Source: Selaginella moellendorffii (Eukaryota > Streptophyta > Lycopodiopsida > Selaginellales > Selaginellaceae). Taken from it: a stretch of DNA of 64,000 nt. How positions within the stretch are numbered: the stretch's first letter is position 1; the number at the start of each line of letters is the position of its first letter. The position numbers and the translations under genes were made by a program. The notes beneath the pieces are model-generated. The model searched no databases and was not told the origin of the DNA. It worked only from the letters and a program-made list of their open reading frames with translations. Below, piece by piece: positions 1-13,631 of this stretch. Location of the stretch: NCBI RefSeq assembly GCF_000143415.4, contig NW_003314270.1, positions 1,230,722 through 1,294,721 on the forward strand. Direction: 5' to 3'.

Positions 1-449
1 CTGCTGTTTCGAGTTGAACAAAGTTGTAGAGGAGCTTCGTTGAAGAATCATATGGAGCTGCATCACAGCACAAGGCAGTCGGCTGTGTGTCATGCGCCAA
101 ATACCAGCTGGGGGCTTCATTTACCCAAGGAGCTGAAACAACAGAAACAGGAAATGAGACCAATGGATTAAGCTCGCATCTCGCGGCAATGTCGACCTCC
201 TGCCTTTCTATCACCTGGTTCTTCCTCGTGGCTTCATGCATTTCTTCGCCAGCACCTCTTCTGGACTGGAGCTGTCGTAAGCACATTATAGAGAACCACT
301 CTCGAACTTCCATTGTACTTTCTGCTTTATAGTGTTACTAATTATTATATATAATATAAAAATACTATAATATTATACATTTATAATGATGAAAGAACAC
401 TCCTAGTAAATTCGACAATTAAAAATTCAACAGCATCACAAAATATTCT
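1..449. other. No gene recognised at left edge
   Basis: I see no supportable coding exon here. A small open frame at 87-332 on the plus strand has no domain and no splice-site support. From about 330 to 440 the sequence is AT-rich with short TA runs, typical of a 3' flank or a small decayed repeat. Confidence 0.4.
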
Positions 450-1591
450 TTAGTCAACACCCAAGCCCCACTGAAGTTCCTCATGCTGCCTGGCCTCGAC
501 CACTGCCGCCTTTTTCCCGTGCACTTTCGATGCCGAAACTTTTGGAAACTCATCCCTCCACACTGAGATTGCAGCTGGAACTGCTAGAGCTTCCTTAGCA
601 AGCTCACCCTTAAGAGCGCCCGGTTTGTTGTACACTGGAAAAAAGAGCTTAGCATGCTCCAGAAGTCCGAAGGACGATGCGTCATCGTCTTGAAGGCGAA
701 GGATGATGCAGGAAATCTCCATGGAACGATCCTTTACGTTGACGACATGGACTCTTCCTATGTGATGAAACATATGATCGAAAACCCTGCGTGCATGCAA
801 AATGAGTCTATATAATCTCTGATTTGATTTCCAAGGGCTGTTACACGGCACTTCAGCACAGCTTCAAAAGTGCAGTCATAAAGTCGAAGGCTCAAGGGAT
901 CCAGCTTCAGGAGGTCGATTGTCCCGGAGGCATCTCTTTTCCAGGAACAAATGAGGTTGTCACAGCAGATCCTCGTATCCTCGTACTCTTCCTGGTCCAA
1001 GAGTACAAATGCCTCCAGCACAGCAAGGAAGAGCTCCACTTGTGGCGCTGTGGACAGATGAAAAAGAGAAACAAGCAATCACAAGCGAACAAAAAGAACA
1101 GGGGAGAGTCGAATACCTCGTAACTCTCGCGGAACTTGGTGAGCAGCTTGGACAAATGATCTCGTACTCCTATGACTTGTCTGTCCACAAGCATAAGCTG
1201 CTCCTGTCCCAGTTTGCTCTCCTCGAGGAGATCCATGACGGCTTTCAGAGCTTCCATCGTTCTTGCATCTTTCCGCGCGGCCAAGGAGTGCCTCGTCTGA
1301 GCAACAGCTCCCACATCCATGCTTAACCTCGACCGGATCGCTTGCCGGAGCTTTAGCAAGAGCCTCCGCGAGCGCCATAACGTAGACGCCCGAATCCTGA
1401 TTTCTAAGGGATACGAAAAACTCGAGTAGCCGGCGTCGCTGGCATTGCTGGCGCGGCGTATGGTTGATGTCCAGCCAGCCAAGAGGCGCGCAGTTGGACT
1501 GTTGTGGCTGGTAGATGAACTCTCCAAGTGGAAACAGCTCCCATGGCGATAAATCAGCAAGCTCCAACAAGTGGAGCTGCTTACTGGGCAA
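450..1591 (-). CDS. Unrecognised multi-exon protein-coding gene
   Basis: I do not recognise the family. The most convincing coding stretches on the minus strand are an N-terminal part (about 1591-1380, containing LLEFFVSL and ALAEALAKAP), a helical middle part (about 1320-1120, containing MEALKAVMDLLEESKLGQEQ), a part at about 1045-800 (LFLAVLEAFVLLDQEEYED, SGTIDLLKLDPLSLRLYD) and a C-terminal part ending at a stop at 450 (SFGLLEHAKLFFPVYN, KVHGKKAAVVEARQHEE). The middle parts are separated by a short putative intron beginning GTATTC and ending CCACAG. The frame linking the first two parts is unclear, so one intron or frameshift may be missed. No signal peptide, membrane segment or catalytic motif is visible. 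A degraded copy lies immediately upstream. It could be a lineage-specific gene or itself decaying. Confidence 0.4.
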
Positions 1592-1799
1592 AGTATGAGT
1601 TGGTACTTCGTTAAATACCTCCCGGGCTTAGCCGACATTAACAGAAAGAGCTCCTTGCTGTGGCTCTGACAGAAGAATTTGATGATCGTTCATCCATGGA
1701 AACCCCACCCTAACTTTTGCCTCTAAATGCGTAAAGTTTCCTTTAATTTGGAGAACATAACCTTAGCAAAAGCGAAGCGCAAACTCGTCCCCATCTTCT

Positions 1800-2530
1800 T
1801 CAGGTCCCTTTGTAGTTTCATGTCTAGTTTGTTATTAAACGTTTTCTCCTGATTATATATTTCACTATGACCAGTCCTTGATGAACATAGAAGAGCTGCC
1901 TCAAACCGATGACATAATGTTCTCTGGACAAGCATGTATCCAGCTGAAGAAGGTCGATTGTCCCGGACTCCCGGACGACGCATTCGGGAGTACCACAAAG
2001 TTCATGAGCATGAGGAACTTGGTGCACAGCTTGGATAACAAATGATCTCGTAATGTCTTACAAGGATAAGCTTCTCCTGTCCCGATTTGCCACCCTCGAA
2101 GAAGAGGAAATCCATGCCAACTTTCAAAGTGCCCATAGTACTAGCGTCTCTCTAGATCCACGATCCCTCGCCTCGTCTCGGCAATAGCTTCCACAGCCAT
2201 GCTATTGCTATCGAGTTCCTCGCAAATCAGCAACGAGCGTACGTTCTAGCGCTTGCAGCTCCGGCAAGCGATCTGGTCCAGGTTGTGAGAACTCGAGTCT
2301 CCATGGGGTTCGGCCGATGGAGATCCAATCCAACCGGGTGGTGCTTCTTAACGAGCTGTCGAAGTGGAAAAAACTCCCTTGGCGATAAACTAGCAAGCTC
2401 CAGGCATCGCTAGTGCTGCTTATTGCGAAGAGTACCATTTGGTACTGCGCTAGATCGGCTAGAGCTTCTTCTAGCTTACCGGCAAGATATCGCTCCGCAA
2501 CACAGCACGGCTCCATAATAGATCCATGCA
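1800..2530 (-). pseudogene. Degraded tandem copy of the adjacent unknown gene
   Basis: Minus-strand segments repeat those of the gene at 450-1591 in the same order. A block at about 2440-2340 (SLLVYRQGSFFHF in one frame, LSPREFFPL in another) matches the neighbour's SLLIYRHGSCFHL/LSPWELFPL block. A block near 2130-2060 encodes a SGQEKLILV segment like its LGQEQLMLV. A block near 1980-1900 encodes ESGTIDLLQLD like its SGTIDLLKLD. The copy is interrupted by stops and frame changes and has no continuous exon set, so I call it a pseudogene from a tandem duplication. The spacing between blocks has shrunk relative to the intact-looking copy. Confidence 0.55.
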
Positions 2531-2666
2531 AAATCCAGGAACCTAACGTTTGGATCTTTATAGAGGTAACTTTTTTTGTGATTTTTCCTTTGAACTTCTA
2601 CTGGACACGACACCCTCCTTGGTTTCCTATTGCTCGCAGTCGCGAAATGCCACGAGCAAGGCGCTG

Positions 2667-5000
<2,334 letters not shown>

Positions 5001-5228
5001 CGCCAGAAAACCTCGAACTCGACAGTAGACGCCATTTATAACACCGGGATTTACGTCTGCTTAGTCTTATGGCTTGTGATGGTGCCACGCGATTACTCTG
5101 CACACCGCTCGATTAGATTGTGGCCTTGCGGCGACGCAAGCGAATATGCCTTCATCGAACCGCGAAAAAGAATAGTTTTGTCTTTGGCATTCTAGATTGT
5201 AGCTCTCCCTCTTTGGGCAGCGAGGGCT
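5001..5228. other. Intergenic spacer / LONRF-like gene promoter
   Basis: The 228 bases lie between the start of the TPR-RING-LON gene and the end of the phosphatase-like gene. They presumably hold the promoter of the former. No distinct element is recognisable. Confidence 0.35.
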
Positions 5229-6376
5229 CTAGAGACCGTTTGAGCATTTGCGTTCATCAAGATAAATTCCTTTAGCAATAAACGCTCTCGTGAGCTTTGA
5301 ACTTACGAAGAGAAAAAAAGACTGCATACCATTTCCAGAGCTGTCACGCGAGTGAGTATGAAGTCTGCTTGATTCTTTCTACAATCACAGATTTTGATCG
5401 GTATGAGTAGCCAGCGGAAATTGAAATACCTGGATTCCTGAGTCGAATTCTGGGAACCAATGCCGATAAACATCATCCTACGATCCATGGTGTTTCGGCA
5501 AGAGAAGTCCTCGCCGTCATGGACATAAACATTCTGCTCTTCCAAAATGATACCTTCCTCTGAATTATTCGTCGACTACACTGCTTACCACATCATGCCG
5601 CAGAAAAAGCGGAAGAAGCATGTTTTTCAACGACGCATTGCTGTTTTCCTCCAAATCGTGATGACCAACAATCACACGCCTGCAAGAAAAAGCAAAATCA
5701 AAAATAAAAAAGTGAAGGCCTGCCTGGAGAACTAAAAGTGAGCCTTACCAGCTAGCCGAGCTACTTGCAAGGACGTGTTCTAGCCAGTTGAGCTGATCGA
5801 AAGTCTCCCCGGCCTTCATTAGCGAAGAAAAAGAAAAGTCAATGCCAAAAGAGGGCAACAAACATACAACCAATCCGTTGGAGTCCAGGAAAAACACATC
5901 CATGAATCGTTGACGAAGCAAGAAATATCTGCGGAAGCAACGCAGAGTAAATCCAGTTCCGGGAAAACAAAAACTAACTGGAAAGCAAGCTTACCTTTCC
6001 GGCTTTTTAGAATCATCCTACAAAAAAAAAGCCATCGTCATAAAAAGGAGACACAAGAAACAGCTTCTGCGCATACCTTCAATCCAGCCGAAAAGCTTCG
6101 AATCCGGCTACTATTCATGATAAACCCCGCACCAAACCTTTTAGATGCCTTTTCTATCTGCACACCAAGAATTCCACCCACAATGAACGAGTGAACACGC
6201 GAAGCTAGAGCCTAGAATCAAACTCTATCACACACCTCAAGCTTCTGGAGCTCCGGAGCAATCAAAAAGTAATCTTCCATGGTGCTGGACGAGGGTCGCT
6301 TCTTACAGTAGGATATGAATCCAAGCACCGAGGCCGCCAGCATCACAATGCAAACCTGCGCAATCACCACACCCAT
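5229..6376 (-). CDS. Purple-acid-phosphatase-like membrane-anchored protein, probably catalytically dead
   Basis: Exons join cleanly: 6376-6236, 6211-6077, 6017-5995, one starting at 5938, one with AGETFDQLNWLEHVL, one with RVIVGHH, one with NVYVHDGEDFSC, and a tentative last exon ending at 5229. The protein starts with an uncleaved-looking hydrophobic segment (MGVVIAQVCIVMLAASVLGF). The later part follows the small purple acid phosphatase pattern: FFLDSNGL, a QLNWLEHVL helix, RVIVGHH (the VxxH motif), then NVYVHDGEDF where that family has NVYVNGHDHC. The first motif, normally GDxG, reads GGIL, and the GDNxY and GNH motifs are absent. Only one canonical metal-ligand motif remains, so phosphatase activity is unlikely. 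The intact splice sites argue against simple decay. Start chosen at the ATG just before the hydrophobic segment; an upstream untranslated exon is likely. Confidence 0.55.
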
Positions 6377-6755
6377 GATCTGGTCAATCGAATGGTAGCG
6401 CCACAAGTGATCAGCTGGTCTGCAACGCAAAGAGATATTAAAATACCCTTCGAGAAATCATTCGATCCGGATCAGAGCTTCCAAATGCCAGCGCGGCATT
6501 ACAAAAAAACTTCTTCCTTGTCCATCTCGAGACCGGAAGAAAAGTGTGCGTACCTTGCTGTCTCCTACGGCGATAAGGACACATCTCCAAGCCCTTAGGG
6601 CTTTCACGCGAATTTCGAATTTAGGCGCGAAATCTCTTTGAGGATACACTAAAAAAACACAAGGCACAGAGTGAAAAAAACCTGTGATAGCTAGCGCTCG
6701 ATTTTCTTCGTTTCTTCTTCGATTTTTTCCGTTTTTTTTTTGCCTGTCACCGTGA
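6377..6755. other. Spacer between phosphatase-like gene and ARF-like gene
   Basis: This covers the upstream region of the phosphatase-like gene and the 3' flank of the ARF-like gene. An acceptor-like TTTGCGTTGCAG lies just upstream of the phosphatase-like start and a donor-like AAGGTACGC further upstream, suggesting a spliced 5' leader. Confidence 0.35.
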
Positions 6756-9009
6756 TCAAATCCCTCCTGCGGAGGCTAGATTCGTGTTACTGTTGTTGTT
6801 GTTGGTGGTGTTGTTATTGTTGTTGTTGCCATTGCTATTGTTGTTGTTGTTATTGGCTCCCGCGGGCCTGTCCGTCTCATTGTTGGTGTAGAACGCCACC
6901 TCCGACGGCGACAGGATCCGGATGCCTCGAACAGAGCTCACGAATTCCCTAGAACCACAGAATCAAACGAGTCAAATCCACGAAGAAAAGAGCCAACTGA
7001 TCACGAACTCGGGAAACAAGGAAAGAAACCAAACAAGTTCTTCGAAACTTACTCCCATGGATCGTCTCCGACCAGCAAGATGTCCCCTTCGTGATCGATG
7101 AACACGAGCTGCCACCCTGACTTCTGATCCAGCTGACCGTCCAAGTTAAACATCCGAGCCAGCTCCCACCGCAGCTCCGTGTAGTTGCTGAATCTCGTCA
7201 CGTCCACAGCTCTCCCAATAGATCCGAGCTTGTATACCTGAAAGATCATCGCGACCCAATGCATCGATCACTCAAGAACAGTGAATTCTCGGTCACACTT
7301 ACCTTTGTATACGTTCTCGTTGGTGGCTGCTTGTTAGAAGCGTTGATGTTATGTTGGTGGTGATGGTGGTGATTGCTCCTCTGGGCCAGAGTGGTGGTGT
7401 TGTCCTCGGGGCTTCCGTTTTGCATGGTGGTGTTGGACGAGGACGCCGCCGCCGCGTGGTTGTGGACGCTCGTCACGGAGCTCGCGGCCATCTCCGAGGA
7501 GCAGTAGGAGCTCCCGCCGTTTGCGAGATGGTGGTGGATCTGCCTCGACGACGCCGCGTTTCCCGTGTTTGATTGCATCATCTTGTTCCCGTTTCCAGAG
7601 TTTCTTTGCAGCTGCTGCTGCTGTTGCAAGTTGCCACCAATCTGGGAGGACGAAACCATGGGCGAGAATCCATTGCCATTGCTTGTCAAGCCGCTGACTG
7701 CGTTGTTACAGCTGCCGTTGGCGTTGAAGATCATCTCCGGTGATGGAGTGATCAAGTCCCCTCGATACGACGACGAGCTTTGCTGCTGCTGGAGTGGGAT
7801 GCTCGGAAGGACTTGGAGCTGATGGTGGTCGAGGAAATCCGTGTTACCGAACGAGCTCAAGCTGGGCGGTAGCGGCGGGATGGCAGAGAAGGACGACATC
7901 ACGTCCGAGGGTATCAAAGGTGGCAGCGGCGGAACCATGTTGTTGGTGGCGTCCTTGTTGATCGTCGAGAACCACGAGCAAGGATCTCGTCCCAGCAATC
8001 CCGGAGCCGGGGGAAGAACTGACTGCTGCTGCTGCTGCTGGATCATCTGGTTTTGTTGGTGGTGGATCACCGGAGGAGCTTGCGGAAGAACAGGCGCTTG
8101 CTGCAAAATACCGGAGTGATTCATGGCTGGAGGCTGCTGCTGCTGCTGCTGCTGGAGGATGTGAGAGTTGATCAAATCGCCGCCACCACTGTTAGCGTTA
8201 CTGTTGATCTGCATAACTTTGGAGGACGATGGCTGCTGTTGCTGATGGACGAGAGGAACCACCGGGAGATTTTGGAGCATCGGGCTATACATGTCGAGCT
8301 CCCGCATGGTGGGACGCATTGGAGACTGGGGAAGCGGCGGTAGCGGGAGGTGGTGGTGGTGGTGATGGTGTCCAAGGTGGTGCTGGTGATGGTGTTGATC
8401 CAAGTTGCTAGTGGTGCCGCTATTGTTGTTGTTGTTGTTGTTCGTCGTGGAGGACGAAGCGTCAAGAACATGAGAAGCGGGATACTTGAAACCGCCACCG
8501 CCACCGCCACCGCCGCTACCTCCGCCCAGCGCTGCCGAATTGGACACTACTCCGCCACCACCGCCACCATTGCCAACGCTGTGAATGCTGCGAATCTCTT
8601 GTAATGCCGCGGCAGCCATCACTCTCTGCTGGAAGTTGAGTTGATTGCCAGCGCCGCCAGCGCCGCCAGCGCCGCCACCCCCGCCCCCGCCGCTAGCTCC
8701 ACCACCAGCAGAGCCAAAGCCAGTGTTGGTCGGACCGCTGGAGTTCGCGACTACCAGATTGCCGCTCGACGCGCCGCCCTGAATCCTCATCCAGTGCTCC
8801 AGGTTCGCGGCGTAGGCGGCGGAGGGAGTGGTGGAGGCAGTGGTGGCGCCGCTGGACGTGGTGACGACTGCCCCGTTGCTAAGAACGCCGCTGTCCATCG
8901 CGTGATCCCACGAAGCCCTGGCCATTTTGGACGGCTTGTCGAGGAGCTGCTGCTGCTCGTCGGCCGGGGAGTAGTCATCCTTGCTACGCTTACTGCCCGC
9001 GTAAGCCAT
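6756..9009 (-). CDS. Auxin response factor-like protein lacking the B3 DNA-binding domain
   Basis: Three exons: 9009-7303, 7237-7053 and 6948-6756. Splice sites (AAG/GTAAGT, CAG/GTATAC, GA/GTAAGT, TAG/GGAATTC) keep frame and give about 690 residues. Residues 1-560 are low complexity with runs of Gln, His, Asn, Ser and Gly, like the Gln-rich activating middle region of class A ARFs. The C-terminus is a PB1 (domain III/IV): [21 protein letters not shown] carries the conserved Lys, and [17 protein letters not shown] carries the acidic OPCA motif. PB1 domains mediate ARF-ARF and ARF-Aux/IAA oligomerisation in the nucleus. No B3 domain or ARF dimerisation domain is encoded in the first exon or readable in the 3.3 kb upstream, so it should not bind AuxREs itself. 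A poly-Asn tail follows the PB1. It resembles non-canonical DBD-less ARFs described in other early land plants. Confidence 0.85.
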
Positions 9010-11169
9010 ATCGATCGATGCTATATCCTCCGAGAGTGATCGAGCTAGCTTCCCAGAGCGCTGTCTCTAGAGCTTACGATCATCCCCCAAGAACAAGAGG
9101 ACGAGAGCCTAGCGGCATTTTCTTCCTCCTCCCCTCTTTTGTTCCCTGGCACATTACGAGCGGTGGATGTGATGGACTCGCTCCTCCATCCCAGCCCTGG
9201 ATCAATCCTGTGGAGCAAACACGCTCCACAGTGGACTAGGCTATGCCTAGATCTTTCCTTTCCTCTTTGTTCTTTCCTCTTCTCTTTTCACTCGCCCAGC
9301 ATTAAATCCGGCTTGTGGGTCGGAGCAGCAGCATCGTAGCAATCAATCCAGCTGCAACCCATTGTCCGCGAGCTCGTAATTCCCCTGTCTGGCTGCTGCC
9401 CAGAGCAATCGGTCCTCACCCAACAGCGAAATCTTACCAGCCAAAAACGAGAAAGAAAGGAACAAGCTAACTTACGAGGAAGAGAAGAGCTTTTCCTTGG
9501 ATCTATCCCCTCTAATCCGTCCTTTAGCTCGCTCTCTCCTTTTTGTTTCCTCCCGAGATCACAAAAAGCGAAGAAAAAGAGGGAGAGAGAGAGGGGAAAG
9601 CCAAAGAATGAAGTGAATCGACACCCACCGGTGGAGTAAAACGTCGCGAGCAAAGAAACAACGAGCACAGGATCCCGATCATCGGGCTGACAACACTCGA
9701 CCGCTGCTACAAATCTTCGACTCCGTCCACTGCCGCCGCCGCTGCTGCTGCTGCTACTGCTCCGTCTCTTCTTCCTCCCAGCGCCACCGAGAGATCTCTT
9801 CCAACCTCCGAGAGAACGAAACGAGCTCGCGGAAAAGGTCTTAACTTCTTCGCTCGCGAGACCCTCTCCTTCCCCACAGCGATCTATCAATTTTGGTCCT
9901 AGCTAGCTACTTCTTCCTTCACCACACTCGCTTCCATTCAATGCTCGCTTCGTCGTCTTCGTCTGGAAATGGATCCACCATAACCATTGCAAAAGCAGGT
10001 TCACTGCATTTTTCTCCTCCTTTATGTGGTACATTAAAAAAAACAGAAGAAAAAAAAGAAATTCCTTTCTTTCTACCTAGTCCAACTACTTTTAGAGTCC
10101 TGGTAAGTATAGCCAAGCACAAAGCCTTCTCACAGTCTCTTTCAGCACAAAGCTCCCCCCAGAAAAGAAGGACGCCAGCCATTTTAGCATTGATATTCGA
10201 TTTTCATACCAAAAAACACTAGCTTCTGCGTAAATTGGCCTGTGTAAGATAAGATCTCTCTCGTCCCAGATCAGATCGCCCAGCAAGCAGCAGCAGCATC
10301 ATAATCCTCTCTTCGCTTGTCCCCGCTTGTCTCTCCCTGGATTGTTTTAGTTTATCCAAAAACGAACAGACACAACACACCTCCTCACTGTGGGCGTACT
10401 GAGATGCCACAGTGGTAGTGCTACGATTGAGCTTTTAGCACAGAATAGGGCAGAGCTAGAACGCAGCAGTGGTGCTCTCAGCATCAGTGCCAGCGACCGG
10501 CGGCAAACTGTGACGAACTGGAGCAGCAGCGGCAGTGCTGCCCACAAAGATTAGTTAAGCTTAAGCTAGAGAGAGATCAGATTAGCTAAACAGACAAGAT
10601 GGACTTTTTCCTCTCTGATCAGCTGTTAAGTACTTGTGGCGGACCACACTTTTGCCGCATACGTACCACTACGCGCGCATATACTCCGAGCTGGTGCGTA
10701 TGAATATGCTATCTTACCCAGTGCATGTCATGTAAGAGGTTTGCTCCATCAATCATCTGTTGTTCCCCTGCTGCTGCAGCTGCCCCTGCACCTGCAACAC
10801 AGCTGCAACTGCTCCTGCTCCTGCATCTGCTGCTGCTGCTCTTGCTGCTCCAAATCTGATTTCTTCCCCTCTCACTGCCAAATCCTTCTTTTTTTCACCA
10901 TCTTTTACCTAGGCTAGAGTCACCTCCAACCAAACTCTGGGTGTCTGCTTGTGTGTGTTTTGAGTGTGGACTCTTCTTCAAGTGTATTTTATCCATCCTT
11001 TTCCTTCTTTTCTGCTTTTTCGGCTTCTGCTGCTGCTGCTTGCTTAGAGTTCATCCATTTTGACTGGCTCCTTAGGTGCTGGCTGGCTGGCCCTGCTGTC
11101 TGCCTGTCTGGCTGCTGTGTCTGGACTTTTCCTTTGAAGTGCCACCTTCTGGTATGTATAGAGAATATG

Positions 11170-11251
<82 letters not shown>

Positions 11252-12354
11252 GCCTGAGGAGTTCAGTGTCACGCCAGCCAGCTTTTGCTGCCAAGTGTCC
11301 ATGGCATTTGTTTGCAGCTGTTTCCCTTTCTTCTACAGTTTTTTGTTGGTGTTTGTTCAATTGTGGGGTTTTTTGTTATGTGGATCTTAAACGTCTTTGC
11401 ATGTTATAGCTACCACATGCTCCAGACCGCCGCCGATCACTCGACAACCAGAGAGACATCGATCGAAATCAAGTGGGCATGCCTATGAATCAGCAGCAAG
11501 CAAAATGCCATTAGGTGGGCAAATGTAAATGGCGAGAAAAGAAAGCGCTTTGGGGCGCTTGAGGCTTGTTTGTTTGTGGCCCTTGTTTTTGTGGGCTCCA
11601 AGGCCGTCTTCAACCCCTTGTAAACCGTTCAAAACAGTATTTAAACGCTCACGAGGAAGCGTCACAGCGTGGAAAGCAGAACGCAAAAGAAGAACAAAAA
11701 AGAAAAAGGCACGCACACCAACATGCAACGGAAACTCATGCGATGGGGACCATTACAAAAACTACAGAGGAATCTTTTGATTTCTATCGCATGCTTTAAG
11801 TAGCACGCACAGGCATATACTCCACAAAACGACCGCATATGCCTTTATTTTTCCGCGAGACTTTTGGTGTGGGGTCTCAATGTTGGTGACAAATTGACCC
11901 CAGAGCTTTTAAAATCCCTCGATGATTTAGTTGGCACTCTCGCTAAACTTGTTAGCTCTGCTCATGTGCTGATTATTGGAGCGAGAGAGATGTGTGTTGC
12001 TCAACCTCTTGCATTGAATTGGAAGCACATGGATTTGCCCCTCGAGAGGGACACTTCCATTTGATTTGACAAAAAGGTCCTCGCTATAACGACGGAATAA
12101 GTATGACGCACCTTTTCTCCGCAGGATATCGCTTTCAGTGATCTGATCCATCCGCCCATGAGAGAAGAGAGAGCGAGTGAATGAGTGAGGAAGAGAGAAG
12201 CTCGCAACACCCACACCAAAGCTCTCTGCAGGAGGAAAACAAAAAGAAAAATGGAAGCTTTCTCAGTCCTTGCTGTTGCAGGAGAGGAAAAGGGAAGAGA
12301 TCAAAGTCACTCACCCGACAAAAATAAATGGATGAGCTGCTGTGCTGCTTCAAT
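9010..12354. promoter_or_regulatory. Long upstream region / probable spliced 5' leader of the ARF-like gene
   Basis: No recognisable exon lies here on either strand. The sequence is rich in CT/GA and CTG-like triplets (near 9725-9765 and 10760-10850) and contains a long CT microsatellite. On the minus strand several GTAAG and CAG-type splice signals occur, compatible with a spliced 5' leader such as many ARF genes have. The portion nearest 12354 is the 3' flank of the bL19 gene. Function is inferred from position only. Confidence 0.4.
11174..11246. repeat. (CT)n microsatellite, 73 bases
   Basis: A perfect dinucleotide tract of about 36 TC units, reading as GA on the ARF-like sense strand. 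GA/CT tracts in plant upstream regions can be bound by BPC/GAGA-binding proteins, but no such role is shown here. It will be length-polymorphic. Confidence 0.97.
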
Positions 12355-13365
12355 TCAATCCGAGGCTGGCGGAGGAGGGAGCTTGAACTCCGGAGTGATT
12401 GTTTTCCCTGTGGCGGCCGCGGTGAGGAGCTTCCTCTTCTTCATGCTTAGCGACTTGAGCTTGTGCTCCCCGCGTCGGAGGTAGTAGAGCTTAGCTCTTC
12501 TCACCTTCTTTATGTCCAGAATCTCAAACTCTTTTATAAGTGGGGAATAGCTGCGCAGCGAAAGAGAGAGGAATGTCAAGAGAGGACATCGGCAAAAGTT
12601 AAAAACTTACAGTGGCAAAACATTCTCCACGAAAGTGTTTCCGATTTGCCGTCTGAGCCTGAAAGTGGTGTGTATGCCATTGTTTCGCATGGCAATAATA
12701 ATTCCTTTGTACTCTTGGATTCTTCGCTTGTTCTGCGGCTCTTCCTAGAATCATATATGTTGAGAATCAAGAGATTTACATGGAGCAGAGTACGTACCAC
12801 TTTAACGCGGATAACGTAGCCCGGCTTGAGCGCGGGGATCTCTCTCTCTTGTTTAGCTTGAGCAACAGCTTCCTTGTTTAGAATCTGCAAAGGAAACAAC
12901 ATAAAACTCGCAAAGACTCGCGAGGAAAGTAAAAAAGAAGAGAAACATACCTCCATGATAAAAGCCGCAGTTTTACCGAGCTTCTTGGTCTTGACATGCG
13001 GAGCTGGATCGATCGAAATCGTGGTAACATCGGGCTTAGCTTCCTGGTCACCAGAAGCAGCATTTTCAGCCTCCTTGGCAGCAGCTCTCTTGAACAGCCT
13101 CTCCACGGCCATTCTAGCTTTGTATCTCCTGGAGACCGTCGTGAAATACTCCCGCTTCTTGCCTTGCTCCTCACCGCCATCGCCAGGCCCAGCGTCTGGT
13201 GCCTCATCGTCTCGCAGCACCCGATCACAGTGGAAGCTCCTCCCGGCGCATTGGCGCCACGAGCCCTAGATTCTCAAGCCACATTCACCGCAATGCATCT
13301 CAGTCCGGCTTCCATACCTGGTGGAGAACCGCCGTGAGCTGCCCGTAGCGTCGGAGCAGCGCCAT
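12355..13365 (-). CDS. Ribosomal protein bL19, organellar (probably mitochondrial)
   Basis: Exon 1 starts MALLRRYGQLTAVLHQ (13365) and ends at GTATGG. Exon 2 begins GSWRQCAGRSF near 13268. Later exons give ILNKEAVAQAKQEREIPALK, then PGYVIRVKV, EEPQNKRRIQEYKGIIIA, NGIHTTFRLRR, and FEILDIKKVRRAKLYYLR before an Ala-rich tail and a stop at 12355. The conserved bL19 core (PGD/Y-V-RV, KRRIQ-YKG, RLRR, KVRRAKLYYLR) is clear; bL19 sits at the subunit interface of bacterial-type ribosomes. The roughly 120-residue N-terminal extension with Arg and Ser and few acids at its start looks like an organelle transit peptide; mitochondrion is favoured over plastid but not proven. A charged linker (KKREYFTTVSRRYKARMAVE) precedes the core. 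Confidence 0.88.
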
Positions 13366-13452
13366 AAACCCTAAATCCCCATCCCCGGGAAGCTATTTCT
13401 TAACATAAACTGGCGCACTAATACCTCTAGACCGGCCAGTATTTAATAACAA

Positions 13453-13525
13453 GGTCCTATAGTGTAGTGGTCATCACGTTTGCTTTACACGCAAAAGGTC
13501 GCGAGTTCGAAACTCGCTGGGACCA
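13453..13525 (+). tRNA. tRNA-Val (anticodon TAC)
   Basis: A full cloverleaf can be drawn. Acceptor GGTCCTA pairs with TGGGACC, followed by discriminator A. The anticodon stem TTTGC/GCAAA encloses loop TTTACAC, giving anticodon TAC. The T stem GCGAG/CTCGC encloses TTCGAAA. A-box-like TAGTGTAGTGG and B-box GGTCGCGAGTTCGA..C are present. There is no intron and CCA is not encoded, as expected for a nuclear tRNA. A run of T follows downstream within about 15-20 bases, consistent with Pol III termination. Confidence 0.95.
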
Positions 13526-13631
13526 AATGTGTTTTCCTCTCTTTTTAGGGTTAGTCAACATTTTGCTTTTATTGACCTTTTATTGACTAGTTGACTACGT
13601 CTTGACTAGGACTGAATCTTACTTTTTCCAC

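Noticed and set aside
9288-9890. 200-codon minus-strand frame upstream of the ARF-like gene, considered as a missing B3 exon
   Set aside because: The translation is Ser-rich with no B3 motif, and it appears to be leader sequence.
10951-11409. 152-codon frame with a long Ser-Leu run
   Set aside because: The run is just the CT microsatellite read in frame; the opposite strand gives Arg-Glu runs of the same origin.
11864-12064. 66-codon frame with LTPELLKSLDDLVGTLAKLV
   Set aside because: It looks protein-like but is short, lies in the long leader region, and neither flanking frame nor splice sites extend it.
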